From assembly GCA_009903795.1 (NCBI GenBank), contig WYER01000033.1, forward strand, positions 24,887 to 88,886: a DNA stretch of 64,000 bases, given 5' to 3'. Under the pieces are notes generated by a model, which was not told the origin of the DNA, did no database searches, and saw nothing but the letters and a program-made list of their open reading frames with translations. Numbering within the stretch: the first letter of the stretch is position 1; each line of letters opens with the position of its first letter. Of the stretch, positions 1-8,556 are shown piece after piece. The position numbers and the translations under genes were made by a program. The DNA comes from Nitrososphaerota archaeon (lineage in GTDB: Archaea; Thermoproteota; Nitrososphaeria; Conexivisphaerales; UBA164).

Positions 1-1
1 C

Positions 2-622
2 GGTTTACCAGCTCTTGCATGTCAGACACGAATAAGCGAGCTAAAAACAGAAAGCATAAGGCTCGAACCCCTTTATAATTATAAAGTAATAAAAGATCTT
101 GTCGTTGACCTTACAGACTTTGTAAACAAACACAGAAGCGTTAAACCGTGGATGATAAGAAAGAACCCACAAGAATTAGAGGAGGCGCCTATGGAATTTA
201 AAGTAACGCCAGATCAAAACCTTACTTTTGTTCAGTTTGATTACTGTATAATGTGTGGACTCTGTCTCGCAGCATGCCCAACTGTAGCCATAGATCCATT
301 GTTCTTGGGACCCCAAGCACTGGCTCAGGCTTATAGGTACATTGCAGATCCAAGGGATGAAGGTTTTGAAGAGAGAATCGAAATTTTAGATGATTCGCAC
401 GGAGTCTGGAGATGCCATTTTGCGGGAGCATGCAGCTACGTTTGTCCAAAGGGCGTTGACCCAGCAAAAGCAATACAATATTTAAAGAAAGAGGTGCTTA
501 AATATAGGTTGCTCCATAAAAAGAAGGCATCTGTAAAACCGGCTGAACTAATTCAAAAGCCTCCGCCCGCAAATGCGCCTAAGCCTCCGCCTTTTGACTT
601 TAAAATAGAAGGTGGTGAATGA
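2..622 (+). CDS. sdhB: Succinate dehydrogenase iron-sulfur subunit (5' end outside window)
   Basis: The reading frame is open from base 2, so the gene enters from the left and the first in-frame ATG (152) is internal. The opening residues (GLPALACQT) are the end of the plant-type 2Fe-2S domain of SdhB. Further on come a 4Fe-4S motif, CIMCGLCLAACP, and a 3Fe-4S motif, CHFAGACSYVCP, in the order expected of SdhB. A proline-rich tail ends the protein. It transfers electrons from the flavoprotein SdhA (not in the window, presumably upstream) to the quinone-reducing membrane subunits. Its stop overlaps the sdhC start (ATGA), so they are translationally coupled. Confidence 0.95.
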   Translation, partial: GLPALACQTRISELKTESIRLEPLYNYKVIKDLVVDLTDFVNKHRSVKPWMIRKNPQELEEAPMEFKVTPDQNLTFVQFDYCIMCGLCLAACPTVAIDPLFLGPQALAQAYRYIADPRDEGFEERIEILDDSHGVWRCHFAGACSYVCPKGVDPAKAIQYLKKEVLKYRLLHKKKASVKPAELIQKPPPANAPKPPPFDFKIEGGE

Positions 623-1089
623 ATATGGAGAAAGAAAAAGAAGAAAAAAGGTATAAGTCAGGTCTTTTGAGAAGTCTTCGGCCATATAAATTTAACTTAG
701 AAAGATATACGTATACGCTTCACAGAATAACGGGCGTAATATTAATTCTATACCTTATTGCTCATGTATTTGAAATTTATCATTTAGCTTTAGGTCCCGT
801 TGCTTGGCAACAAACAATGGCTTTGCTTAGTAGCCTTGGGATATGGGAAAAAATAGGACTCTGGATAATAGCTGGTTCTGCGCTGTACCATGGTGCAAAT
901 GGCTTAAGGTTAATTCTAAATGAAGCTTTTGGAATGCTGCTTGGAAAGCCTGTACTTCCAGAATATCCTTATACACCAACATCTCTAAGCAGGAACCAAA
1001 AAATTGCAATATACACTATAGTAGTGATAGTAGTTGCTCTATGGATATGGGCCGGGATTTACCTTTTGTGGGGGCTCGGTATAATCTGA
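619..1089 (+). CDS. sdhC: Succinate dehydrogenase cytochrome b-type membrane subunit
   Basis: A 156-residue protein with a charged N-terminus and three hydrophobic segments. The stretch LHRITGVILILYLIAHVFEIYH carries the SdhC signature (His-Arg followed by Thr-Gly) and candidate heme or quinone-site histidines; a second conserved region reads ALYHGANGLR. It anchors SdhAB in the membrane. The start ATG at 619 overlaps the sdhB stop; an in-frame ATG at 625 lies about 9 nt after GGTGG and is an equally plausible start. It sits between sdhB and sdhD in one operon. Confidence 0.9.
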   Translation: MNMEKEKEEKRYKSGLLRSLRPYKFNLERYTYTLHRITGVILILYLIAHVFEIYHLALGPVAWQQTMALLSSLGIWEKIGLWIIAGSALYHGANGLRLILNEAFGMLLGKPVLPEYPYTPTSLSRNQKIAIYTIVVIVVALWIWAGIYLLWGLGII

Positions 1090-1099
1090 GGTGAAAAGA

Positions 1100-1453
1100 A
1101 TGCCAAGCAAATACAGCCTTTTAAAGGAATCGTGGAACATGATACTGATGTATGCTTTGGCTTTAATAATGATATTTGTACTAACTTTCCACTTGTTACT
1201 TGTAAGCCCACTAACCGGAAAAACCTTTGATCAAGTACTTACTTATTCATATGTTCTTCATAACCTTACATATTATAGGATAGTTTTTGGATTGTTGCTT
1301 TACGCTGCTGTTATACACGGGCTTAATGGGCTCAGAGTTGTCCTTATAGAATGGCTGCATGTTAAGAGGTTTCAGTGGATAATTAACATGATAATAGTAA
1401 TGCTTATGGCTTTTCTACTTGCATTAGGAACATACACTTTAATCGCAATTTAA
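1100..1453 (+). CDS. sdhD: Succinate dehydrogenase hydrophobic anchor subunit
   Basis: About 117 residues with three predicted membrane helices and the VIHGLNGLRVVLIEW region, the second His-containing helix of SdhC/D-type anchors. I start it at ATG 1100 because GAGGTGA (1088-1094) lies 5 nt upstream; the in-frame GTG at 1091 is inside that ribosome-binding site. It is the last gene of the sdh operon and is followed by an AT-rich stretch and a new promoter for sucC. Identification as SdhD rather than a second SdhC copy rests on position and size. Confidence 0.85.
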   Translation: MPSKYSLLKESWNMILMYALALIMIFVLTFHLLLVSPLTGKTFDQVLTYSYVLHNLTYYRIVFGLLLYAAVIHGLNGLRVVLIEWLHVKRFQWIINMIIVMLMAFLLALGTYTLIAI

Positions 1454-1492
1454 TTTTTTACTAAAGTTTCATAAAAAGTCAATTACCATTAA

Positions 1493-1502
1493 TTTTTTAA
1501 AC
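1493..1502 (+). promoter_or_regulatory. TATA-like box of sucCD
   Basis: AT-rich box TTTTTTAAAC ends about 22 nt before the ATG at 1524 and no Shine-Dalgarno lies between, so the sucC transcript is probably leaderless. The same spacing recurs at many first genes of this window. Confidence 0.55.
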
Positions 1503-1523
1503 CCCAAAGGCTTTTGTTAAGTT

Positions 1524-2627
1524 ATGGTAGATCTGCTGGAGTACGAAGGAAAAACCATATTCAAGCAGTACGGGATACCAGTCCCAAAATTTTTAGTTGT
1601 CTCAGATGAAAAAGACATACCTGATTTTAATGAGAAGATGGTCATAAAAGCACAAGTTCCTACTGGAGGAAGAGGTAAAAGAGGAGGGGTAAGGATAGTA
1701 AATAATAAAGAAGAAGCTATAAAGGCTATGAAAGAAATAAAAAACATAGACTTCGATGGATACAGGGCTGAAAAATTTATTCTTGAAAAAGCATATAATG
1801 TTAGAAAGGAACTTTACATCAGTGTAACTCTCGATAGAAGTTCGGAAATGCCTGTAGTCTTGGCGTCAGCTGAAGGTGGAGTTGATATAAACTCAGTTCC
1901 TCAGGAAAAAATATACAAGAAACCGATAAACCCCTTTGTTGGAGTAACTGAATACTTAAAAAGGGAACTTTCAAAATTTCTTAATCTAACACCAGAACAG
2001 GCGCAGGAAATGGGAAAAATTCTGTCAGGCCTGTATAACATATATGATCGGTTAGATGCATCACTGGCTGAAATAAACCCGTTAGGTTTGACAGACAATG
2101 GCCTTATAGCGCTCGATTCAAAGATAACTATAGAAGACGATGCCCTATTTAGACATAAAGATATACCTGTAAGGTATTTCGGGCTAGATGAAATAGAAAT
2201 AGAAGCGAAGAAAAAAGGGTTATCATTTGTAAAACTTGAAGGCGATATAGGGATAATAGCTAATGGAGCAGGTCTTAATATGGCTACTATTGATCTTATA
2301 GCCCAGGCAGGGGGTAAGCCAGCAAACTTTTTTGATCTTGGAGGCACTGATGATCCGGAAAAAGTAATTCAGGCAATAGAGCTCGCTTCAAAGGTCACAA
2401 ACAAGGTTCTTTTTATAAATATATTTGGAGGAGTAACTAGGTGTGATACAGTAGCAAGGGGCGTAGTACAGGCTATTAATGAACTAAAACCAAAGTTCAA
2501 ACTCGTAGTAAGAATAAGAGGGGCAAACGAAGAAGAAGGGAGAAAAATACTTTTAGAAAACAAAATAGAATCAATGCTTAACTTGGACGAAGCTGTAGAG
2601 CGTGTAGTCAAGCTTGCTGGTGAATGA
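1524..2627 (+). CDS. sucC: Succinyl-CoA ligase (ADP-forming) beta subunit
   Basis: A 367-residue ATP-grasp protein beginning VDLLEYEGKTIFKQYGIPVP, typical of SucC, with VIKAQVPTGGRGKRGG as the nucleotide-binding loop, LAEINPL for metal binding, and a C-terminal CoA-ligase flavodoxin-like domain containing GGTDDPEKV and NIFGGVTRCD. It forms succinate, CoA and ATP from succinyl-CoA together with SucD, which follows after 3 nt. Next to sdhBCD this forms a TCA-cycle block. Confidence 0.96.
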   Translation: MVDLLEYEGKTIFKQYGIPVPKFLVVSDEKDIPDFNEKMVIKAQVPTGGRGKRGGVRIVNNKEEAIKAMKEIKNIDFDGYRAEKFILEKAYNVRKELYISVTLDRSSEMPVVLASAEGGVDINSVPQEKIYKKPINPFVGVTEYLKRELSKFLNLTPEQAQEMGKILSGLYNIYDRLDASLAEINPLGLTDNGLIALDSKITIEDDALFRHKDIPVRYFGLDEIEIEAKKKGLSFVKLEGDIGIIANGAGLNMATIDLIAQAGGKPANFFDLGGTDDPEKVIQAIELASKVTNKVLFINIFGGVTRCDTVARGVVQAINELKPKFKLVVRIRGANEEEGRKILLENKIESMLNLDEAVERVVKLAGE

Positions 2628-2630
2628 AAA

Positions 2631-3509
2631 ATGGCCATAATAGTTACAGAAAAAGGTTTGCCAGTTATTGTTCAGGGTATAACAGGCCATCAAGGAAGCT
2701 TTCACGCGTCTCAGATGAAAGCTTTTGGAACAAATATAGTGGGTGGTGTAACTCCAGGAAAAGGTGGTACGAGCGTCAACGGCATACCAGTTTTTGACTC
2801 TGTAAAAGATGCCGTAAAAGAAACGGGGGCAAAAGCGTCCGTGGTTTTTGTTCCTGCACCATATGCTCCCGATGCTGTGATAGAAGCCATAGATTCAGGT
2901 ATAAAGCTTATAGTGATAATAACAGAGCACATACCCTTCCATGACATGACAAAACTGAAACTTTACGCTAAGCTCATGGGGGCAAGAATAGTTGGACCAA
3001 ACGGGCCTGGGATAACTTCTGTAGGCATAGCTAAATTAGGCATAATGCCAAATTCAATTTTTAAGCCGGGTCCAATTGGAGTTGTCTCTAGAAGCGGAAC
3101 CCTAACCTACGAAATAGTAAACACAATTAGCGAGGCGGGTCTTGGTGAAACTACTGTTATAGGAATAGGCGGCGATCAGGTTGTAGGTACAACTATGCAG
3201 GAGGTTGTAAGGATGTTTCAACAAGATGAATCAACTAAAGCTATAGTAGTTGTAGGCGAAATAGGCGGGACAGCTGAAGAAGAAACAGCCGAAATAATAA
3301 AAAAAGAAGTGAACAAACCTGTAGTCGCTTTTATTGCTGGAAGATATGCGCCGCCTGGAAAAAGGATGGGGCATGCAGGCGCAATAATAACAGGTAACAA
3401 AGGCACAGCTCAGAGTAAAATAAACGCTTTCCAAGAAGCTGGCGTAAAGGTGGCATCTCGACCCTCTGAAATCCCCATATTTTTAAGACAAAAATTACAA
3501 AGTCACTAG
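2631..3509 (+). CDS. sucD: Succinyl-CoA ligase alpha subunit
   Basis: A 292-residue protein with an N-terminal CoA-binding Rossmann fold (VQGITGHQGSFH) and the catalytic phosphohistidine motif GHAGAI near residue 247. The internal segment VSRSGTLTYE is also characteristic of the family. It is co-transcribed with sucC, with 3 nt between the genes, and the two products form the alpha/beta ligase. Length and motifs are normal. Confidence 0.96.
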   Translation: MAIIVTEKGLPVIVQGITGHQGSFHASQMKAFGTNIVGGVTPGKGGTSVNGIPVFDSVKDAVKETGAKASVVFVPAPYAPDAVIEAIDSGIKLIVIITEHIPFHDMTKLKLYAKLMGARIVGPNGPGITSVGIAKLGIMPNSIFKPGPIGVVSRSGTLTYEIVNTISEAGLGETTVIGIGGDQVVGTTMQEVVRMFQQDESTKAIVVVGEIGGTAEEETAEIIKKEVNKPVVAFIAGRYAPPGKRMGHAGAIITGNKGTAQSKINAFQEAGVKVASRPSEIPIFLRQKLQSH

Positions 3510-3550
3510 AGAAACTTATTTAACATGGTTTTTATCAAATAAAAATTAAG

Positions 3551-4777
3551 ATGGGCGTAAAAATAGCCCTTATTGGAAAGACAAATGCAGGAAAGACTAC
3601 GATATTTAACACTGTTACTGGCAGAAATGAACCTATAGGTAACTATATGTTTACAACTCAAAATCCGGTATCTGGTACGACTTACGTTACATCTCCTTGT
3701 GTACATAAAGAATTTGGTGTAATAGATAACCCAATAAACTCAAAATGCATCGATGGATGGAGGTATATACCCATAGAAATAATAGATTTACCAGGTTTGA
3801 TAAAGGGCGCAAGCTATGGAAGGGGTTTGGGTACTAGGTTTTTATCTGAAGCCATGAAAGCTGATGCCTTTATTCATGTTGTAGATGCGTCAGGTAGCAT
3901 AGATGAAGATGGAAGAATAGCTGAGCCTGGCACAGGTGATCCATTTAGAGATTATCAGGAAATAGAAGGAGAAATAGTCCAGTGGTACAAAAACCTATTA
4001 GAAAACAACCTAGATAAAATACTAAAAAAGATAGAAACAACAAAGAATGAGCAGCAAGCTATAAACGTAGTTTATGAAACTCTTGCTGGCGTAAAAATAA
4101 CAAAACTTCATATCATTCAAGCACTCGAAGATATGGGGGTAAGTGTATACGACTTCAGAAGCATGAGTGATGAAAAACTTTGGCGTTTAGCTTCTTTGCT
4201 TCGCGATATTTCAAAACCTACTTTGATAGTAGCTAATAAAATGGATATACCAGTGGCTGATAGCGGTTTTAAGCAGCTTAAAGACAAGATAAAGGACAAG
4301 ATAATAGTGCCTGTAAGCGCTAACCTCGAATTGTTACTTAAAAGGGCTGAACAGAAAGGTACGGTTAGGTATAATCCAGCTGAAGAAAATTTCTTAGTAA
4401 TAGACAGTTCTAATTTATCTAAGGACGAAAAAAAGGCCTTAGATTTCTTTAACAAGTTTCTGATAAGAGAAATGATGCGTGCAGGTACGCAGTTTGCCTT
4501 AAATGTTGCTGTTTTTAAACTTCTTAGGATGAACGTAGTATATCCAGTCGCAGATCCTAAAAAGCTTTCAGACAAAAAAGGTAACGTGCTTCCTGACGCT
4601 TATCTAGTGCCCGATGGAAGCACTGTAAAAGACCTTGCCGAAATAATTCATAGCGAGCTTGCTGTTGGATTGCTTTATGCTATAGATATTAGAACAGGAA
4701 TTAGGCTTCCGCCAACATACCGCATCAAAGACAGGGATGTGCTACATTTAGTTTCTGCTACTAGAAAATCTAAATAG
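3551..4777 (+). CDS. ychF: YchF/OLA1-family translation-associated GTPase
   Basis: A 408-residue OBG-type P-loop protein. G1 is GKTNAGKT at residues 9-16, G3 is DLPG at 79-82, and G4 is NKMD near 229, so guanine specificity is plausible, as in archaeal members. A TGS domain occupies roughly residues 335-405. YchF proteins bind ribosomes. The gene is monocistronic, with an AT-rich promoter at about 3515-3545. The internal helical insertion after residue 130 is typical of archaeal YchF. Confidence 0.9.
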   Translation: MGVKIALIGKTNAGKTTIFNTVTGRNEPIGNYMFTTQNPVSGTTYVTSPCVHKEFGVIDNPINSKCIDGWRYIPIEIIDLPGLIKGASYGRGLGTRFLSEAMKADAFIHVVDASGSIDEDGRIAEPGTGDPFRDYQEIEGEIVQWYKNLLENNLDKILKKIETTKNEQQAINVVYETLAGVKITKLHIIQALEDMGVSVYDFRSMSDEKLWRLASLLRDISKPTLIVANKMDIPVADSGFKQLKDKIKDKIIVPVSANLELLLKRAEQKGTVRYNPAEENFLVIDSSNLSKDEKKALDFFNKFLIREMMRAGTQFALNVAVFKLLRMNVVYPVADPKKLSDKKGNVLPDAYLVPDGSTVKDLAEIIHSELAVGLLYAIDIRTGIRLPPTYRIKDRDVLHLVSATRKSK

Positions 4778-4783
4778 CAAACG

Positions 4784-4791
4784 TTATAATC
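4784..4791 (+). promoter_or_regulatory. TATA-like box of the histone gene
   Basis: GTTATAAT lies 22-29 nt before ATG 4813, in an otherwise pyrimidine-rich spacer lacking a ribosome-binding site; a leaderless start is expected. Confidence 0.5.
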
Positions 4792-4812
4792 CCTTTTTCC
4801 TTTTTTATTAAT

Positions 4813-5049
4813 ATGGAAAGCGAGTTATCTTATGCACAGATATACAGAATATTTAAAAAAAGTGGTGCTGAAAGGGTTAGTGATGAAGCCGTAAGAGAGC
4901 TTGCAAAATTTTTTCAAATTTATGGAGAAAAAATAGCCAAACAGGCCAATGAGTTGGCAAATCATGCAGGAAGAAAAACAATTAAAGCGTCTGATGTAAG
5001 ACTTGCAATAAAAAATATAATAAATATCGATTTAGATCAGTTAAAATAA
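4813..5049 (+). CDS. Archaeal histone
   Basis: A 78-residue histone-fold protein. Helix 1 is YAQIYRIFKKSGAERVS, then come the long central helix and the C-terminal RKTIKASDVRLAIKNI motif shared by archaeal histones. It is somewhat longer than the 66-69 residues of the euryarchaeal HMf type, with a short N-terminal extension and no C-terminal tail domain. It dimerises and wraps DNA. It stands alone with its own promoter. Histones are absent from most Sulfolobales, so this limits the possible lineage. Confidence 0.93.
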   Translation: MESELSYAQIYRIFKKSGAERVSDEAVRELAKFFQIYGEKIAKQANELANHAGRKTIKASDVRLAIKNIINIDLDQLK

Positions 5050-5056
5050 TAAATTC

Positions 5057-5125
5057 TTATGAAGACTGTTGTTGGCCTTCCTTTTTCTCTTCCTTTTTCT
5101 CTTCAGCTTTCTTCTTCTTGGCCAC
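5057..5125 (-). CDS. Candidate 22-residue Lys/Glu-rich small protein
   Basis: A short minus-strand frame begins at GTG 5125, preceded at 6 nt by a perfect GAGGTGA site (complement of 5132-5138) and by AT-rich promoter-like sequence. It reads MAKKKKAEEKKEEKKEGQQQ and ends SS-stop. The strong ribosome-binding site is the best reason to believe it. The composition resembles disordered basic/acidic tails of archaeal ribosomal proteins, but no family can be named. It lies between the histone and the DP1-like gene. It could be a chance frame. Confidence 0.45.
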   Translation of the reverse strand: MAKKKKAEEKKEEKKEGQQQSS

Positions 5126-5214
5126 TAATCTTCACCTCGTAAGTTATTATATTCAGTTCTTATATTTTAGCTTTTCTGTTCTAACCTTGGTGTCGTTAAC
5201 TTACTGCCTAATTT

Positions 5215-6492
5215 TTAATCGACTGTTATCCATTCAGTGCTTTCTTTATCTAGGTTAAGAAATGCATAGCAACCACAATTTTTTATACTTGGTACTCCAA
5301 CGCTCCAAACACCTCTGTAAATTAGATCTATTTTTTCTTTTCCACCTCCTAAGAAAAAGTGTTCTGGAACATCTTCAATAATTAACTTGTCTGAAATAGA
5401 TGGAACAATGGGGATCGAGCCTACAGTAGGTGCAAGGTGTCTGGTCTTCAGAAGTTTCTTTACTGCATATTCTTCAGTCATCCCGGCCGTTTTGAACATA
5501 TAGTACGCGTTATACAATAGAAAGCTTGATCCTTCAATGGTTAAATATGAAGGGTTGCTTAATAGCCTGACGTTCTGAGTAGAGTAAAGATCTTTTGCAA
5601 TCTTATAGCTAACAGGTTTTTGAGGTAATGCCTTCCCAGTAAAATCCGCATGTCCTGGAATTATAACTTTTAATATCCTTTTTGGCAATGTTGATAGAAA
5701 CTCTGAGAGCTTTTTATAGCCTTCAAGCGGCGATACGCCGTTTTTTATATAAGCTAGAGAGTCAACTAAATTCCCAAGGAAAAAGATACCATCAGGTTTG
5801 ATCGCTTTTAAAGAATCAAACAAATGCTCTACTTTGTTTGAACCGATCATAAGGTCACTTACCAGCGCTATCTTTCCTTTTAATTTTTTTCTTTTTACTT
5901 CTGGAAATTCAACATCTTCAAAATCTGTCACAGAAAAATCTTCTGGGTTAATTTTTAGTGCCACGCATGATCCAGGTATGATTTCGTCAAAAATCTTTTT
6001 AGAAAAAACTTTTAATTTAAATACACCTTTTCCATCATCAGCAAGTATTTTGTAATCATCGTTACTAATTTTTTGTAATATAAGAGCAAACGCCCACGTT
6101 TCATCTTTACCTTTGCTCTTTATATAATTTATATTAAAAAGGGGTATTTTGTTCGGTCTTTTTAACCAAAGTTCTTTCATTTTTTTAAGCCTGTCGTTTA
6201 GCATTATGTTTAACTCTTCATATGTTGAAACCTGCATGCCATCTGAAAGAGATCTTTCAGAGTTTATTATTAAATTTGTTTTATCTATTTCAAGGTTTAG
6301 CCCAAAACTCTCTATATCTTTAAGAGTGATAGTAAAGTTGTTAGGATCATATTCTTTTTTCTTTCTAATAACTTCAATAACACGCGGTATGAGTTCTGGC
6401 TGATCTTCTAAAACTTTAACTAGATCTGGATGAATCTGAAAACCTTCATTTAATGCCGTAATTATCAAATCTTTTATTTCAATCGATGACAT
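5215..6492 (-). CDS. Catalytically degenerate PolD small subunit (DP1-like)
   Basis: A 425-residue protein aligning by eye with DP1 of archaeal DNA polymerase D: an OB-fold region (about 115-190), then a calcineurin-like domain. RHLAPTVGSIPIVP (351-364) and IIEDVPEHFF (371-380) match conserved DP1 segments. However, every metal-ligand motif visible is altered: DxH is DLM (213-215), GD is GN (240-241), GNHD is GHAD (280-283), the YHG histidine is YNA (327-329), and the terminal GHxH is GGGK (382-385). Known active DP1 is a 3'-5' exonuclease; this one should not be, like eukaryotic polymerase B subunits. It shares a divergent promoter region with the next gene. It may partner the DP2-like gene at 24014. 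Confidence 0.85.
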   Translation of the reverse strand: MSSIEIKDLIITALNEGFQIHPDLVKVLEDQPELIPRVIEVIRKKKEYDPNNFTITLKDIESFGLNLEIDKTNLIINSERSLSDGMQVSTYEELNIMLNDRLKKMKELWLKRPNKIPLFNINYIKSKGKDETWAFALILQKISNDDYKILADDGKGVFKLKVFSKKIFDEIIPGSCVALKINPEDFSVTDFEDVEFPEVKRKKLKGKIALVSDLMIGSNKVEHLFDSLKAIKPDGIFFLGNLVDSLAYIKNGVSPLEGYKKLSEFLSTLPKRILKVIIPGHADFTGKALPQKPVSYKIAKDLYSTQNVRLLSNPSYLTIEGSSFLLYNAYYMFKTAGMTEEYAVKKLLKTRHLAPTVGSIPIVPSISDKLIIEDVPEHFFLGGGKEKIDLIYRGVWSVGVPSIKNCGCYAFLNLDKESTEWITVD

Positions 6493-6509
6493 ATGCTGTA
6501 TGTATTAAT

Positions 6510-6533
6510 GCTTAAATATTTTAATATTTAAGC
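6510..6533. promoter_or_regulatory. Palindromic bidirectional promoter
   Basis: The 48-nt gap between the divergent DP1-like and LLM-type genes contains a near-perfect AT palindrome with arms GCTTAAATATT and AATATTTAAGC. It can supply a TATA box in both directions: the plus-strand box lies 21-30 nt before ATG 6541 and the minus-strand box 31-40 nt before the ATG at 6492. Confidence 0.5.
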
Positions 6534-6540
6534 TAATGTA

Positions 6541-7545
6541 ATGAGCGTAAGGTTAGCTCTTTATATGCAGGACAAACACCCTATAAGGGATGAAATAGAA
6601 TATTCTAAATATGCAGAACAAAACGGTTTTGAAGCTGTATGGTTCGCTGAGTCAAGGCTCGCAAGGGATGCAATCGTCCCAATGGCCGCTGTAGCATCGA
6701 ACACACAAAAGATTAAAATAGCCAGCGGTGTTGTAAACAACTGGACAAGAAACGTTGGTCTTATGGCTGCAACTTTTAGTACGCTTTACGAATTAGCGCC
6801 CGAAAGAGTTATCTTAGGAATTGGTGCGTGGTGGGAACCCTTGGCTTCAAAGGTGGGCGTAAAGAGGGAAAAGCCTCTTAAAGCCATGAGGGAATATGTA
6901 ACTGTTCTTAAGAAACTGTTTAAAATGGAACGCGTTACATACCATGGCGAGTTTGTTAACGTGTCAGATATAGAGCTTGACGTTGTATATGGTCCAAGGA
7001 CGCCCAGAAATATTCCTATATATATAGGAGCAACAGGCTTTGATATGCTTGAGCTAGCTGGGGAGATAGGGGATGGCGTTTTGCTGAATTATCTCGTTTC
7101 CCCTGAGTATAACAGAAAAGCAATTGAAAGTATAAAGAAAGGAGCTCAAAAAGCAAAAAGAAAGCTTGAAGAAATAGACAGACCGCAGCTAATAGTTGTA
7201 TCGATGGATCTTGATGAAGATAAAGCTATAGATAGAGCAAAAACTCTTGTTTCTATGTACCTTGGGCAACAGCCGCACATAATGAAGGCAAGCGGTGTGC
7301 CAGAAAGCCTAATAGAGGACGTTAAAAAAGCTCTAGGAGGATGGCCCGCAGAGCCAGGAGGGCTTGAGAGGGCAAAAGCCATAATACCTGATAACATTGT
7401 TAAAATGCTAACAGCTACTGGCACGCCAGATCAAGTTAGAAAAAAAGTACGTGAATACATAGATTCAGGAGCTACGTGCCCAGTCATGTATCCTCTAAGC
7501 GACGATGTGAAAATGATGATACGGGAAATGGCAAAGGGTTATTAA
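6541..7545 (+). CDS. F420-dependent luciferase-like oxidoreductase (Mer-like)
   Basis: A 334-residue LLM-class TIM-barrel protein. The N-terminal [17 protein letters not shown] and the segment [11 protein letters not shown] followed by YIGATG resemble methylene-tetrahydromethanopterin reductase (Mer) and related F420 enzymes. ATG 6541 follows a TATA-like box and appears leaderless. The substrate is not determined by sequence: a true Mer role in C1 metabolism and a generic F420 oxidoreductase are both possible. A second LLM protein of a different subfamily is at 59784. Confidence 0.75.
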   Translation: MSVRLALYMQDKHPIRDEIEYSKYAEQNGFEAVWFAESRLARDAIVPMAAVASNTQKIKIASGVVNNWTRNVGLMAATFSTLYELAPERVILGIGAWWEPLASKVGVKREKPLKAMREYVTVLKKLFKMERVTYHGEFVNVSDIELDVVYGPRTPRNIPIYIGATGFDMLELAGEIGDGVLLNYLVSPEYNRKAIESIKKGAQKAKRKLEEIDRPQLIVVSMDLDEDKAIDRAKTLVSMYLGQQPHIMKASGVPESLIEDVKKALGGWPAEPGGLERAKAIIPDNIVKMLTATGTPDQVRKKVREYIDSGATCPVMYPLSDDVKMMIREMAKGY

Positions 7546-7590
7546 AAATAAAGATAGACTAATATTCAACTTTTTTATTTCATTTGTTGA

Positions 7591-7863
7591 ATGAACAAGT
7601 CTGACGTTATAATCCTTTTGGGATTTATATTTATACTAGTTGGTTTTATGTCTTTTGTTTTTGCTGGTATGCTTTATGCTTCTAACCAATCATTTGGGTA
7701 CGCTTTTTCATTTTTCATTTTTCCGTTTCCAGTTATATTTATTGGAGGGAAACCAGCATACCTTGTATCGGTAACTGCAGAAATTATGTTTATAATATTC
7801 ATCATCTTTTTCATAATATATGTTTTGTACATAATATCAGCTATAAGAGAGCTAAAAAAATAA
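7591..7863 (+). CDS. Small two-helix membrane protein, DUF131-like
   Basis: A 90-residue very hydrophobic protein: an N-terminal helix (about 6-28), a middle re-entrant-looking segment FFIFPFPVIFIGG, and a second helix (about 62-85) ending in a basic tail. The GFIFILVGF start and PVIFIGG motif resemble the archaeal DUF131 family, whose function is unknown. It has its own AT-rich promoter, and the peroxiredoxin gene follows on the same strand from a separate TATA box. Confidence 0.55.
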   Translation: MNKSDVIILLGFIFILVGFMSFVFAGMLYASNQSFGYAFSFFIFPFPVIFIGGKPAYLVSVTAEIMFIIFIIFFIIYVLYIISAIRELKK

Positions 7864-7930
7864 ACTTTTTACGATTTTAGTAAAAAAGTTTTAAAAAATC
7901 TTATAAGCGTCTGCATCTTTTTTAAACTTG

Positions 7931-8518
7931 ATGATAGAAGTAGGTAAACCCGCTCCAGATTTTACTGCAAAAGCATTCTTTCCTAGCGAGAAAAAAATAA
8001 AGCAAATAAAACTGAGCGATTATAAAGGGAAATGGGTAGTATTAACTTTCCATCCAGGAGATTTTACTTTTGTATGCGCTACCGATCTCGAAGCTTTTCA
8101 GGCATATTACGACAAATTTAAAGCGCTTAACGCTGAAATTTTGGCAATAAGCGAGGATTCCATATACTCTCACAAGGTTTGGTGGGAAACAAGTCCAAGG
8201 GTAAAGAAGGTTACGTACCCTCTCGTAGAGGACATACGAAAAGACATCGCTACAGTTTATGGTTTTCTGAACACTGACACAGGAATGACAAAAAGGGGTA
8301 CAGTTATAATAGACCCTGATGGAATAGTTCAATACATATCAGTCTTTAACGATAGACTTGGGAAAGATGTGAGACACGTGCTTAACGCTTTGAAAGGATT
8401 AAAGTACATATATGAGCATCCAGCAAAACCTGAAGAGTTTGATATAATTCCTGCTAACTGGGAAGAAGGACAGCCGGTAATAAAGATCAGAGTACCAGAC
8501 GACATAGGAAAACTGTAA
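7931..8518 (+). CDS. Peroxiredoxin with a single cysteine
   Basis: A 195-residue AhpC/Prx protein with the peroxidatic motif PGDFTFVC (Cys about 49; PxxxTxxC). It reads CATD where most AhpC proteins have CPTE, and no second cysteine occurs anywhere, so no internal resolving Cys exists; it should act by a one-Cys mechanism or be reduced by an external thiol. It detoxifies peroxides in the cytosol. ATG 7931 is preferred over TTG 7928 because TTATAAGC lies about 26 nt upstream (leaderless). Confidence 0.9.
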   Translation: MIEVGKPAPDFTAKAFFPSEKKIKQIKLSDYKGKWVVLTFHPGDFTFVCATDLEAFQAYYDKFKALNAEILAISEDSIYSHKVWWETSPRVKKVTYPLVEDIRKDIATVYGFLNTDTGMTKRGTVIIDPDGIVQYISVFNDRLGKDVRHVLNALKGLKYIYEHPAKPEEFDIIPANWEEGQPVIKIRVPDDIGKL

Positions 8519-8556
8519 ATTTATTTTTAAATCTATTTTTTTCTTTATAGTTCACA

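Noticed and set aside
8519..8556. T-rich tract as a specific terminator
   Set aside because: Poly-T tracts are everywhere in this AT-rich sequence, so individual ones cannot be called with confidence.
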